64,000 nt of DNA, from positions 248,001 to 312,000 of the forward strand of contig NZ_JABGCJ010000004.1 of NCBI RefSeq assembly GCF_019799965.1. The letters are read 5' to 3'. The position numbers were made by a program, and so were the translations under genes. Shown piece by piece: positions 47,550 through 56,842 of the stretch. The notes beneath the pieces were generated by a model. That model was not told where the DNA came from. It did not search any database and was given only the letters and a program-made list of their open reading frames with translations. Each line of letters opens with the position of its first letter. Position 1 is the stretch's first letter. The DNA is from Modestobacter italicus (lineage in GTDB: Bacteria; Actinomycetota; Actinomycetes; Mycobacteriales; Geodermatophilaceae).

Positions 47550-50204
47550 TCAGGTCGCGGTCAGGTCGCGGGTGGCCGTGCCGGCGGCCTGGAGCAGGTC
47601 GTCCCGGGTCGGGTCGACGAGCACCCGGCCGTCGGGCCGGATCACCACCGGGGTCGTGGTGCCCTCCACCCCGGCCTCGGCGAGCAGGGTGCGGGCGGCG
47701 GCGTCCTCGGCCGGGTCGAGCCACTGGTGGGCGATGCCGTCCTCGGTCAGCCGGGCCTGCAGCGCCACGCTGGCCGGCCACCGGCGGTCGCCGACCACGC
47801 GCAGGCCGCTGGCCTGGCCGATCAGCATCGCCCGCCGGAGCAGGAAGGACCGGGTCACCAGGTCGTTCAGCTCGCGGTTGCGCGCCAGCAGCGACCGCAG
47901 CCGCTCCAGCGTCACCACCAGCACCTCCCCGGGCTCGACGGCCACCAGCGACCGCACCGGGCGCTGCCCGGCCAGCTGGTTGAGCCCCCCGAGGAACCGC
48001 CCCGGGCCGTGGACGGCGACCACCCGCGGCGCCGCACCGTCGACGCCGTCGAGCGGCCCCTCGACGATCGCCACCGCGCCGGAGAGGACCACGAAGAAGT
48101 CGTACTCGGCCGCACCCGAGCGCAGCAGCACCTGCCCGCGCTCGGTGCGGACCCGCCGACCGGCCCGCTGGAACGCGCTGAGGTGCTCGTCGCTGAGCCG
48201 GGGCGTCGAGCCGTCGTCCGGGGACTCCTCGAACCGGCCACCGGGCACCTTCGTCAGGCCCGGCAGCCGGGCCGGCGGGGAGAGGGTGCGCAGGTTGCGG
48301 GGCCCGGCGACCGGGCCGGGGCCGGGCAGCGGCCGGCGCTGCGGACCCCGCGGGTCGCTGGCGAGCAGGGCGGCGGCCAGCGCGTCGGTGGCGGTCGGCC
48401 CCTCGTGCCGGACGCCGTTGACGAAGAACGTCGGCGTGCCCCGGACGCCGCTGGCCTCGGCGGAGGCGACGTCCTCGCGCACCCGGCCGGCGTGGGTGCC
48501 GTCGCCGAGCTCCTGGGCGAAACGGCCGAGGTCCAGGCCGAGCGCGGCGGCGTGGTCGAGCAGCTCGCCGGCGTCCAGCTGGTCCTGGTGGGCGAACAGC
48601 CGGTCGTGCATGGCCCAGAAGGCCCCCTGGGCCCCGGCGGCCTCGGTGGCCTCGGCGGCGAGCTCGCCGTGCGGGTGCACCTCGGGCAGCGGCAGGTGCC
48701 GGAAGACGTAGCGCAGGTCGTCGCCGAACCGGCGTCGCAGGTCCTCGACCACCCCGGTCGCCCGCCCGCAGAACGGGCACTCCAGGCCGCCGTACTCGAC
48801 GAGCTCCAGCGGCGCGCCGGCCGGGCCGCGGACGTGGTCGCGCTCGGGGTCGACCGGCGGGTCCAGCACGGTCGCACCGGCCGGCTGCTGCACCGGGTCG
48901 CGCCGGGACAGCCAGCGGAACAGGCCCATGCCCAACGCGGCGGCGACCACCGCGGCGGCCAGGATCCCGACCATCGCCTCGTCCCGCAGCTCGGTGTCGG
49001 GGAAGGCGAGGTCGGCGACGAAGAGGGAGACGGTGAAGCCCAGGCCGGACAGCGCCGCGCCGCCCCAGACGCTGCTGAGCGGCACGCCGGGTGGCAGCGA
49101 CCCCAGTCGCAGCTTGACCGCCAGGGCGGCCGCCCCACCGACGCCGATCAGCTTGCCGGCCACCAGGGCGGCCAGCACGCCCAGCGTGACCGGCGAGGTG
49201 AGCGACCGCTCCAGCAGCTCGGAGCTGAACTGCACCCCGGCGTTGGCCAGCGCGAAGATCGGCACCACGACGTAGCCGCTCCACGGCACCAGCAGGGCGC
49301 CGATCCGCTCGTTGGGTGAGATGGCCCGCTCGACCGACAGCTTCGCCTGCCGGGCCAGCGACACCTGCGGCGACTGCCGGAACGCCCGGGTCAGCAGGCC
49401 GGCGGACTCCACCGCCTCCCGCCGCGGCGGGTAGGCGCTGACCAGCATCCCCAGGACGACGCCGCCGATGGTCGCGTGCACGCCCGAGGCGTGCATCGAC
49501 AGCCACATCGCCACCCCGACGGCGAAGTAGGCCGGCCCGCGCCACACCTGCAGCCGGGCGAGCACCTGGAAGGCCAGGACGCACAGCGCGGCGATGCCCA
49601 AGGCGGTGAGGTCGATCTCCTCGGAGTAGAAGACCGCGATGACGGTGAGCGCCCCGATGTCGTCGACCACCGACAGCGACAGCAGGAAGACCCGCAGCTG
49701 CGTCGAGGCCCGCGGCCCGGCCAGCGCGAGCGCGCCGAGCAGGAAGGCGGTGTCGGTGGCGATCGGGATGCCCCAGCCGTGCGCGCCCGGCCCTCCGGCG
49801 TTGAAGGCCAGGTAGACCAGGGCGGGGACGACCAGCCCGGCCAGCGCCGCGATCGCCGGGATGGACAGCCGGCTGCGCTGGGTCAGCTCGCCCATCTGCA
49901 GCTCGCGGCGCACCTCCATCCCGATGAGGAAGAAGAAGAAGCACATCAGGCCGTCGTTGACCCAGTGCCGCAGGTCCATCGCCACGCCGGTCGAGCCGAC
50001 CTCGAAGGAGAGCTCGGTGTGCCAGAACCGGTCGTAGCTGTCGCCCCAGGGCGAGTTCGCCCAGAACAGCGCCAGCAGGGTGGCCGCGACGAGCAGGCCG
50101 GCGCTGGCCGCCTCCGTCTGCAGCATCCGCCGGGCCTGGGCCGACAGCTGGGCGATCAGGTGACTGGACCCCGCTCGCGTGGTGGTCCGTGCTGGGGCGC
50201 TCAC
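47550..50204 (-). CDS. nhaA: Four-part fusion: NhaA Na+/H+ antiporter, DsbA-like thioredoxin, cNMP-binding domain, thioredoxin-like domain
   Basis: An 884-residue fusion. Residues 1-415 are NhaA with IATDTAF and VVDDIGALTVIAVFY (transport aspartates). Residues 455-615 are a DsbA-like fold with active site ECPFC (about 475) and cis-proline in RGTPTFFVNG. After a linker comes a cyclic-nucleotide-binding-like domain (about 665-785: GQVLLRSGAAEYDFFVVLSG). The last 85 residues (LRVVGDRRWPASVALQARLT to the C-terminus, TTTPVVIRPDGRVLVDPTRD) resemble the thioredoxin-like piece joined to cNMP domains in some thioredoxin reductases, but no FAD reductase follows. NhaA-DsbA fusions are known in actinobacteria; the added two domains are unusual. 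GTG start, 9 bases after the AraC stop. Confidence 0.88.
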   Translation of the reverse strand: MSAPARTTTRAGSSHLIAQLSAQARRMLQTEAASAGLLVAATLLALFWANSPWGDSYDRFWHTELSFEVGSTGVAMDLRHWVNDGLMCFFFFLIGMEVRRELQMGELTQRSRLSIPAIAALAGLVVPALVYLAFNAGGPGAHGWGIPIATDTAFLLGALALAGPRASTQLRVFLLSLSVVDDIGALTVIAVFYSEEIDLTALGIAALCVLAFQVLARLQVWRGPAYFAVGVAMWLSMHASGVHATIGGVVLGMLVSAYPPRREAVESAGLLTRAFRQSPQVSLARQAKLSVERAISPNERIGALLVPWSGYVVVPIFALANAGVQFSSELLERSLTSPVTLGVLAALVAGKLIGVGGAAALAVKLRLGSLPPGVPLSSVWGGAALSGLGFTVSLFVADLAFPDTELRDEAMVGILAAAVVAAALGMGLFRWLSRRDPVQQPAGATVLDPPVDPERDHVRGPAGAPLELVEYGGLECPFCGRATGVVEDLRRRFGDDLRYVFRHLPLPEVHPHGELAAEATEAAGAQGAFWAMHDRLFAHQDQLDAGELLDHAAALGLDLGRFAQELGDGTHAGRVREDVASAEASGVRGTPTFFVNGVRHEGPTATDALAAALLASDPRGPQRRPLPGPGPVAGPRNLRTLSPPARLPGLTKVPGGRFEESPDDGSTPRLSDEHLSAFQRAGRRVRTERGQVLLRSGAAEYDFFVVLSGAVAIVEGPLDGVDGAAPRVVAVHGPGRFLGGLNQLAGQRPVRSLVAVEPGEVLVVTLERLRSLLARNRELNDLVTRSFLLRRAMLIGQASGLRVVGDRRWPASVALQARLTEDGIAHQWLDPAEDAAARTLLAEAGVEGTTTPVVIRPDGRVLVDPTRDDLLQAAGTATRDLTAT

Positions 50205-50213
50205 CGGATCTTC

Positions 50214-51263
50214 CTACCCTGCGGATGTGACGGGGCGGAATCCGTCGGACGACTCCGCTGCTCTCCGCGGGACCGCGATCGTCGGCCGGGCGACGTCCGG
50301 CCGCGGCGGACTGCCCCGGAACGCGCGCCGGTAGCCCGTCGGGGTGGTCCCGACCAGCCGGGCGAACTGCTGCCGCAAGGCGGCCGCCGAGCCGAAGCCG
50401 CACCGGCGCGCGACCTGGTCGACCCCCTCGTCCCCCTCCTCCAGCAGCAGCCGGGCCAGGGCGACCCGCTGCTCGACGAGCCACTGGTGGGGCGTCGCAC
50501 CGGTCTCGGCCAGGAACCGCCGGGCGAACGACCGGGTCGACATGGTCGCCTGCCGCGACCAGCGCTCGACGTCGATCTGCTCGTGCAGGTGTTCTCCCGC
50601 CCAGGCCATCGCCGCCTGCAGCGTCCGGTCCCGGACCGGACGGACCGGCGCCTGCACGTACTGCGCCTGCCCGCCGTCGCGGTGCGGTGGCACCACCATC
50701 CGGCGCGCCACGGTCATCGCAGCAGCGGTCCCGTGCGCCGCGCGGACCAGGTGCAGGCAGAGGTCCGCCGCGGCCGCCGTCCCGGCGCTGGTGGCGATCG
50801 GACCGTCCTCGACGTACAGCACGTCCGGGAGGACGCGCACGCGCGGGAACTCGGCGGCCAGCCGGGCCGCGTACATGTGGTGCGTGGTGGCCCGGCGCCC
50901 GTCGAGCAGACCGGCGCGGGCCAGGGTGAAGGCGGCGCTGCACAGGCTCACCACGCGGGCGCCGCGCGCCACCGCGGCCCAGAGCTGAGCGGTGAGCTCC
51001 TCGCCGCCCGGCCCGAGGTCCGGCTTCGACGGCGTGACGAGCACCAGGTCCGCTGTGGTCAGCCGGTCCAGCCGGTGGTCGGCGATCAGCGAGAAGCCCT
51101 GCGTGCTGCGGAGCGGGCCCGGGCCGGCCGAGCAGACCGCGAAGTCGACGGCCGGGACCCCGTCGTCGGAGCGGTCGACGCCGAACACCTCACAGGCAAC
51201 GGCGAACTCGAAGGCGCTCACGCCCTCGCCGACCACCACGGCCACGTCCCGGAGCTGCTGCAC
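50214..51263 (-). CDS. GlxA family AraC-type transcriptional regulator
   Basis: A 349-residue regulator: N-terminal DJ-1/PfpI domain (LRDVAVVVGEGVSAFEFAVA, VVSLCSAAFTLARAGLLDGR with the family cysteine) and C-terminal AraC DNA-binding domain (QATMSTRSFARRFLAETGAT, CGFGSAAALRQQFARLVGTT then PTGYRRAF). It lies directly upstream of the NhaA fusion with only 9 bases between stop and start, so it may regulate its own operon. The GTG at 51261-51263 begins the DJ-1 strand. It is divergent from the MDMPI gene. Confidence 0.9.
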   Translation of the reverse strand: MQQLRDVAVVVGEGVSAFEFAVACEVFGVDRSDDGVPAVDFAVCSAGPGPLRSTQGFSLIADHRLDRLTTADLVLVTPSKPDLGPGGEELTAQLWAAVARGARVVSLCSAAFTLARAGLLDGRRATTHHMYAARLAAEFPRVRVLPDVLYVEDGPIATSAGTAAAADLCLHLVRAAHGTAAAMTVARRMVVPPHRDGGQAQYVQAPVRPVRDRTLQAAMAWAGEHLHEQIDVERWSRQATMSTRSFARRFLAETGATPHQWLVEQRVALARLLLEEGDEGVDQVARRCGFGSAAALRQQFARLVGTTPTGYRRAFRGSPPRPDVARPTIAVPRRAAESSDGFRPVTSAG

Positions 51264-51375
51264 GGCGGCATGGTGACACCCGGGACCGCCCGGGCGGCAC
51301 CCGGTGGCAGGAAACGGACGAACCCGGGCACGACTGCCACTCCCGCCGGCCCGGCCGGCGCGGGAGCCTGCCGTC

Positions 51376-52068
51376 GTGACGTCGTCCACCGCTACCGGGC
51401 AGCTCGCTGCGCTCGCCGCCGAGCAGGCTGGGTTCGCCGCGCTGGCTGCCACTGCCGACCTCGAGCGGCCGGTGCCCGCGTGCACACCGTGGACCGCCGG
51501 GGACCTCGTGCGGCACCTGGTCGCGGTGCACCGCTGGGCAGCGGCTACGGCCCGGACGACAGCGGACGGCGCCGTACCCGACGACGCGCCGTTCGAGGTG
51601 GCCGCGACCGCCGCCCACTACCCGGATGCGGCAGCCGACCTCCGCGCCGCGCTCGCCGAGCCGAGCCACCCCTGCCCGACGCTGTGCGGGCCCGGGACCG
51701 CCGCGTGGTGGGTCCGGCGGCAGCTGCACGAGACGTTCGTGCACCGGCTGGACCTGGCCGCAGCGCTCGGCGCCACACCAGACGTCGAACCGGCGGTGGC
51801 CGCCGACTGCGTCGCCGAGGTGGTCGACACGATGCACCCGCGGCAGGTCCGGCTGGGGCGCGTGCCCGCCCCGGCAGTCGGGGTCCGGCTGACCACCCCG
51901 TCGGGCTCCTGGGTGGTGGGACCGGAGCCGGTCGCCGAGGTGTCCGGCCCGGACCTCGCCGTCGCCCAGCTGCTCTGGCGGCGGACCACGCCCGCGGACC
52001 CCCGCCTGACGGTCACCGGCGACCGGGCTGCGGCGGCGGCCCTGCTGGCCCAGCCGCTCACCCCCTGA
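51376..52068 (+). CDS. Maleylpyruvate isomerase-type (MDMPI/DinB) mycothiol-dependent fold protein
   Basis: A 230-residue protein. The N-terminal DinB/MDMPI helical bundle is CTPWTAGDLVRHLVAVHRWA and VRRQLHETFVHRLDLAAALG, holding the His-Glu-His metal ligands; a C-terminal beta domain ends TVTGDRAAAAALLAQPLTP. Many members use mycothiol, the actinobacterial thiol, and annotated names such as maleylpyruvate isomerase often overstate the evidence. The GTG at 51376 has GGGAG 9 bases upstream. It is divergent from the AraC gene and converges on pyc. Confidence 0.87.
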   Translation: MTSSTATGQLAALAAEQAGFAALAATADLERPVPACTPWTAGDLVRHLVAVHRWAAATARTTADGAVPDDAPFEVAATAAHYPDAAADLRAALAEPSHPCPTLCGPGTAAWWVRRQLHETFVHRLDLAAALGATPDVEPAVAADCVAEVVDTMHPRQVRLGRVPAPAVGVRLTTPSGSWVVGPEPVAEVSGPDLAVAQLLWRRTTPADPRLTVTGDRAAAAALLAQPLTP

Positions 52069-52075
52069 CCCCCGC

Positions 52076-55000
52076 TCAGCCGAGCACGACGAGCAGGTCC
52101 CCGCCCTCGACCTGCTGGACGGCGCCGATCGCCACCCGGGTCACCGTGCCGGCGCGGGGGGCGGTGATCGCGGCCTCCATCTTCATCGCCTCGATGGTGG
52201 CCAGCTGGGCGCCGGCCTCGACCTGGTCGCCCTCGCCCACGGTCAGGGTCACCACGCCGGCGAACGGCGCCGCCACCTGGCCCGGGTCGGTGCGGTCGGC
52301 CTTCTCGGTCGGCGGGACGTCGGATGTGACGGACCGGTCCCGCACGCTGACCGGCCGCAGCTGGCCGTTCAGCGTGCACATCACCGTGCGCATGCCGCGC
52401 TCGTCGGCGTCGGAGACCGCCTCGATGCCGATCAGCAGCCGCACGCCGGGCTCCAGGTCGACGGAGTGCTCGACCCCGGACCGCAGCCCGTACAGGAACT
52501 CCTTGCTGGGCAGCACCGAGGTGTCGCCGTAGGTCTCCCGGTGCGCCAGGAACTCCGCCGCCGGGCCCGGGAACAGCAGCCGGTTCAGCGTCGGGCGGGG
52601 TTCCTGCGCCAGCCCGGCCCGGTCCTCGTCGGTGAGCTCCACCGGCGGCTCGGCCGGACGGCGCCCGGCCAGCGCGCGAGAGCGGAACGGCTCCGGCCAG
52701 CCGCCGGGCGGGTCGCCGAGCTCGCCGCGCAGGAACCCGACCACCGAGTCGGGCAGGTCGAAGCGGCCCGGGTCGGCGGCGAACTCCTCGACGTCCACCC
52801 CCGCCCCCACCAGCTGCAGCGCCAGGTCCCCGACCACCTTCGACGAGGGCGTGACCTTGACCAGCCGGCCGAGCAGCCGGTCGGCCGCGGCGTACATCGC
52901 CTCGACCTCCTCGAACCGCTGGCCCAGCCCCAGGGCGATCGCCTGCTGCCGCAGGTTGGACAGCTGCCCGCCGGGGATCTCGTGGGTGTAGACCCGGCCG
53001 GTCGGCGCCGGCAGACCCGACTCGAACGGTGCGTAGACCCGGCGCACCGCCTCCCAGTAGGGCTCCAGGTCGTTGACCGCGCGCAGGTCCAGGCCGGTTG
53101 CCCGCTCGGTGTGGTCGGTGGCCGCCACGATGCTGCTCAGCGCGGGCTGCGACGTCGTCCCGGCAAGCGCCGCGCTGGCGCCGTCCACGGCGTCGACGCC
53201 GGCCTGCCAGGCCGCCATCAGCGTGGCCAGCTGCCCGCCGGGGGTGTCGTGGGTGTGCAGGTGCACCGGCAGGTCGAACCGCTCGCGCAGCGCGGTGACC
53301 AGGGTGGCCGCCGCCGGCGGGCGGAGCAGCCCGGCCATGTCCTTGATCGCCAGCACGTGCGCCCCGGCCTCGACGATCTGCTCGGCCAGGCGGAGGTGGT
53401 AGTCGAGGTCGTACAGCTGCTCGGCCGGGTCGGAGAGGTCGGCGGTGTAGCAGAGCGCGACCTCGGCGACCGCCGTCCCGGTCTCCCGGACGGCGTCGAT
53501 CGCCGGGCGCATCTGGCTGACGTCGTTCAGCGCGTCGAACACCCGGAAGACGTCGATGCCGGTGCGTGCCGCCTCGGCGACGAACGCCGTCGTCACCTGC
53601 TCCGGGTAGGGGGTGTAGCCGACGGTGTTGCGGCCGCGCAGCAGCATCTGCAGGCAGATGTTGGGCACCGCCTCGCGCAGCGCGGCCAGCCGCTCCCACG
53701 GGTCCTCGTGCAGGAACCGCAGCGCGACGTCGTAGGTGGCCCCGCCCCAGGCCTCGATGCTCAGCAGCTGCGGGGTCGACCGGGCCACGTGCCCGGCCAC
53801 GGCCAGCAGGTCCTTGGTGCGCACCCGGGTGGCCAGCAGCGACTGGTGCGCGTCCCGGAAGGTGGTGTCGGTGACGGCGAGTGCCTTCTGTGCGCGCAGG
53901 TCGGCGGCGAACCGCTCGGGCCCCAGCTCCCGGAGCCGGTCGCGGGAGCCGTCGAGGGGGTGCAGCCCCATGTCCACCCGGGGCAGCTTCTCCACCGGGT
54001 CGACCAGGTGCGGGCGCTCACCGTTCGGCTGGTTGACCGTCACGTCGGCCAGGTAGCTGAGGATCTTGGTGCCGCGGTCGGCGGAGCTGCGCGCGGTCAG
54101 CAGCTCCGGCCGCTGCTCGATGAACGAGGTGGTCACCCGGCCGGCCCGGAACTCCGGGTCGTCCAGCACCGCCTGCAGGAACGGGATGTTGGTGGAGACG
54201 CCGCGGATCCGGAACTCGGCCACCGCGCGGCGGGCGCGGGCGACCGCGATGTCCCAGGTGCGGCCCCGACAGGTGAGCTTGACCAGCATCGAGTCGAAGT
54301 GGGCGCCCACCTCGGCGCCGAGGGTCGCGGCGCCGTCCAGCCGTACCCCGGCGCCGCCGGGCGAGCGGTAGGCGGTGATCCGGCCGGTGTCCGGGCGGAA
54401 GCCGTTGGCCGGGTCCTCGGTGGTGATCCGGGTCTGCAGCGCCGCCCCGCGCAGCACGATCGACTCCTGCGACAGGCCCAGGTCGGCGAGGGTCTCCCCC
54501 GCGGCGATCCGCAGCTGGCTGCCCACCAGGTCGACGTCGGTGACCTCCTCGGTGACCGTGTGCTCGACCTGGATCCGCGGGTTCATCTCGATGAACACGT
54601 GCCGGCCCTCACGGTCGACCAGGAACTCCACCGTGCCCGCGCAGCTGTAGCCGATCTGGCGGGCGAAGGCGACGGCGTCGGCGCAGATCCGCTCGCGCAG
54701 GCCCGGGTCCAGGTCCGGCGCCGGAGCGATCTCGATGACCTTCTGGTGCCGCCGCTGCACCGAGCAGTCGCGTTCGTAGAGGTGGATCACGTTCCCCTGC
54801 CCGTCGGCCAGGATCTGCACCTCGATGTGCCGCGGGTCCACCACCGCCTGCTCGCAGAAGACCGTGGCGTCGCCGAACGCCGACTCCGCCTCCCGCATCG
54901 CCGCCTCGATGGCGCTGCGCAGCTGGGACCGGTCGTCCACCCGGCGCATGCCGCGGCCGCCACCGCCGGCGACGGCCTTGACGAACACCGGGCCCTCGAT

Positions 55001-55450
55001 CGCCTCCGCGGCGGTCAGCAACGTCTCGACGTCGTCGCTGGGCTCGGTGCCCTGCAGCACCGGCAGGCCGGCGGCGCGGGCGGCGGCGATCGCCCGGGAC
55101 TTGTCACCGGTCAGGGTCAGCACCTCCGCCGACGGGCCCACGAAGGTGATCCCCGCCTGCGCGCAGGCCTCGGCGAGGTCGGGGTTCTCCGACAGGAAGC
55201 CGTAGCCGGGGTACACGGCGTCGGCGCCGGCCCGCTGCGCGGCGCGGATGATCTCGCCGACGTCCAGGTAGGCCCGTACCGGGTGCCCGGGCTCGCCGAT
55301 CTCGTAGCTCTCGTCGGCCTTGAGCCGGTGGACCGAGTTCCGGTCCTCGTGCGGGAAGACGGCGACCGTGCCGGCCCCCAGCTCGTAGGCGGCGCGGAAC
55401 GCCCGGACGGCGATCTCCCCGCGGTTGGCGACCAGGACCTTCTCGAACAC
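52076..55450 (-). CDS. pyc: Pyruvate carboxylase
   Basis: A 1124-residue biotin enzyme making oxaloacetate from pyruvate, bicarbonate and ATP. It opens KVLVANRGEIAVRAFRAAYE. Biotin carboxylase (1-450) includes AVAGGGGRGMRRV and FIEMNPRIQVEHTVTE. The carboxyltransferase (about 520-800) includes TDTTFRDAHQSLLATRVRTK, SIEAWGGATYDVALRFLHED and the metal ligands of HLHTHDT. The biotin lysine is in EAMKMEA near residue 1088. The length fits actinobacterial Pyc. The GTG at 55448-55450 follows GAGAGGA. It converges on the MDMPI gene and complements PEP carboxykinase as the main anaplerotic pair. Confidence 0.97.
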   Translation of the reverse strand: MFEKVLVANRGEIAVRAFRAAYELGAGTVAVFPHEDRNSVHRLKADESYEIGEPGHPVRAYLDVGEIIRAAQRAGADAVYPGYGFLSENPDLAEACAQAGITFVGPSAEVLTLTGDKSRAIAAARAAGLPVLQGTEPSDDVETLLTAAEAIEGPVFVKAVAGGGGRGMRRVDDRSQLRSAIEAAMREAESAFGDATVFCEQAVVDPRHIEVQILADGQGNVIHLYERDCSVQRRHQKVIEIAPAPDLDPGLRERICADAVAFARQIGYSCAGTVEFLVDREGRHVFIEMNPRIQVEHTVTEEVTDVDLVGSQLRIAAGETLADLGLSQESIVLRGAALQTRITTEDPANGFRPDTGRITAYRSPGGAGVRLDGAATLGAEVGAHFDSMLVKLTCRGRTWDIAVARARRAVAEFRIRGVSTNIPFLQAVLDDPEFRAGRVTTSFIEQRPELLTARSSADRGTKILSYLADVTVNQPNGERPHLVDPVEKLPRVDMGLHPLDGSRDRLRELGPERFAADLRAQKALAVTDTTFRDAHQSLLATRVRTKDLLAVAGHVARSTPQLLSIEAWGGATYDVALRFLHEDPWERLAALREAVPNICLQMLLRGRNTVGYTPYPEQVTTAFVAEAARTGIDVFRVFDALNDVSQMRPAIDAVRETGTAVAEVALCYTADLSDPAEQLYDLDYHLRLAEQIVEAGAHVLAIKDMAGLLRPPAAATLVTALRERFDLPVHLHTHDTPGGQLATLMAAWQAGVDAVDGASAALAGTTSQPALSSIVAATDHTERATGLDLRAVNDLEPYWEAVRRVYAPFESGLPAPTGRVYTHEIPGGQLSNLRQQAIALGLGQRFEEVEAMYAAADRLLGRLVKVTPSSKVVGDLALQLVGAGVDVEEFAADPGRFDLPDSVVGFLRGELGDPPGGWPEPFRSRALAGRRPAEPPVELTDEDRAGLAQEPRPTLNRLLFPGPAAEFLAHRETYGDTSVLPSKEFLYGLRSGVEHSVDLEPGVRLLIGIEAVSDADERGMRTVMCTLNGQLRPVSVRDRSVTSDVPPTEKADRTDPGQVAAPFAGVVTLTVGEGDQVEAGAQLATIEAMKMEAAITAPRAGTVTRVAIGAVQQVEGGDLLVVLG

Positions 55451-55563
55451 GGGCGCGTCCTCTCGGCTCGCGGGGAGCCGGCGCTGGCCCTCCCTGGTTC
55501 CGCCCGACCGTAGTGGCGCACCCGGCTCCGGTGGCCGCGCGGCGTTTCCGTCGCGCACGGAGC

Positions 55564-55588
55564 GCTTGCCCGGCGGTGCACCGGGTAG
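55564..55588 (+). promoter_or_regulatory. Candidate stress-sigma (SigB/SigF-like) promoter
   Basis: GCTT (55564-55567), 15 bases, GGGTAG (55583-55588), 9 bases before the SDR start codon at 55598, giving a nearly leaderless transcript. One mismatch to the GTTT consensus. Confidence 0.3.
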
Positions 55589-55597
55589 CCCCGGGTC

Positions 55598-56518
55598 GTG
55601 ACCGCTGAGACCACGGCTGACGACCTCACCTCCGCCCGCGCGCTGAGGGAGGTCGTGCTCGTCACCGGCGCCTCGAGCGGCATCGGCCGGGCCAGCGCGA
55701 TCGAGTTCGCCCGCCGCGGCGCCTCCCTCGTGCTGGTGTCCCGCAGCGCCACGACGCTCGCCGACGCCGCCGCCGACTGCCGGGCCGCCGGGGCCACCGC
55801 CGTGGAGTGCGTGCCGGCCGACGTCCTGGACGCCGAGGCGGTCCAGGCCGCCGTCGACCGCGCCACCGGCACCTTCGGCCGGCTGGACGTCGTCGTCCAC
55901 GCCGCGACCGTCATGGCCTACGGCCGGGTCGAGGACCTGGACGCCGCCGTCTTCCAGCGCGTGGTCGACACCGCCGTCCAGGGCACGTTCCACGTCTTCC
56001 AGGCCGCGCTGCCGGTGCTCCGAGACCAGCGGCGCGGGCACGTCGTCGTCGTCAGCTCGCTGCTGGCTTCGATCACCGCACCGACGATGGGCGCCTACGT
56101 GGCCGCCAAGTGGGGTCAGCTGGGGCTGATCCGCACCCTGCAGCAGGAGCTGCGCGAGCTCCCCGACGTGCACGTCTCCGCGGTCGCCCCCGGCGGCGTC
56201 AGCACCCCGATCTACGACCAGGCGGCCACCGTGCTGGGCAACACCGGGCACCCGCCGCCGCCGGTGTACACCCCCGAGCGGGTCGCCCGCGCGGTGGTCG
56301 ACCGGGTGGCTGCCCCGCGCCGGCTCAAGCAGTCCGGCTTCCTCAACCCGGTGATCATCGCCGGGTTCCGGCTGTTCCCGCCGGTGTTCGACACGCTGGT
56401 CGGGCCGCTGCTCAAGGTGTTCGGCATGTCCCGGGACGACGCCCCGCCGACCACCGGCAACGTGTTCGCGCCGGTGCCGGAGAAGGAGTCGACGCGGGGC
56501 GCCTACTGGGGAATCTGA
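55598..56518 (+). CDS. Short-chain dehydrogenase/reductase with C-terminal extension
   Basis: A 306-residue NAD(P)-dependent oxidoreductase. Cofactor motif TGASSGIGRASAIEF (about 23-37), VVHAATVMAYG in place of NNAG, active-site SSLLASITAPT and YVAAKWG. The C-terminal 60 residues (SGFLNPVIIAGFRLFPPVFD) are hydrophobic and may touch the membrane. The GTG at 55598 is the first start after a possible stress promoter. It is divergent from pyc. Substrate unknown. Confidence 0.88.
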   Translation: MTAETTADDLTSARALREVVLVTGASSGIGRASAIEFARRGASLVLVSRSATTLADAAADCRAAGATAVECVPADVLDAEAVQAAVDRATGTFGRLDVVVHAATVMAYGRVEDLDAAVFQRVVDTAVQGTFHVFQAALPVLRDQRRGHVVVVSSLLASITAPTMGAYVAAKWGQLGLIRTLQQELRELPDVHVSAVAPGGVSTPIYDQAATVLGNTGHPPPPVYTPERVARAVVDRVAAPRRLKQSGFLNPVIIAGFRLFPPVFDTLVGPLLKVFGMSRDDAPPTTGNVFAPVPEKESTRGAYWGI

Positions 56519-56764
56519 GGCGACCGACGGCCGGCCAGCGCCCGGTCGGCCGACCCCGACGGCCCGCACGGCGGGTCAGCGTGGGGACCATCCGGCTCCG
56601 TCGGCGTCCCCCTGAGGGCTGAGGGTGGCGCGGGAGACCTACGACCTCCGTCGGAGGCGACTCGGGACCTCTGGACGATGTGCGCACCCCCCGGCGCGGA
56701 GCAGGCTCTCCTCATGCCCCGGACACGGCCGCTGCGCCCCACCACCCAGCCGAGGAGCACGTCC
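56519..56764. other. Intergenic region with no gene recognised
   Basis: About 245 bases between the SDR gene and two short coupled frames. I see small inverted repeats (ACCTCCGTCGGAGGCG) but no promoter pattern or recognised RNA. Confidence 0.5.
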
Positions 56765-56842
56765 GTGCGCCGCCGCCGCGGGGCCCGACGCCTCCGGCTC
56801 CAGCTCCTGATGACCCGGCTCGCGTTCCCGCAGGCCACCTGA
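56765..56842 (+). CDS. Possible 25-residue arginine-rich upstream frame
   Basis: GTG at 56765 preceded by GAGGAG at 7 bases, an ideal ribosome site. It encodes MRRRRGARRLRLQLLMTRLA, then FPQAT and a TGA that overlaps the next ATG by one base (TGATG). It is either a leader or small basic protein, or chance. No homologue is recognised. Confidence 0.3.
   Translation: MRRRRGARRLRLQLLMTRLAFPQAT

Noticed and set aside
52466-55513. A 1015-codon plus-strand open frame opposite pyruvate carboxylase
   Set aside because: Its composition is a mirror of the pyc codons (Arg, Gly, Val rich), it has no domain motif and no ribosome site. High-GC coding DNA commonly leaves the opposite strand open.
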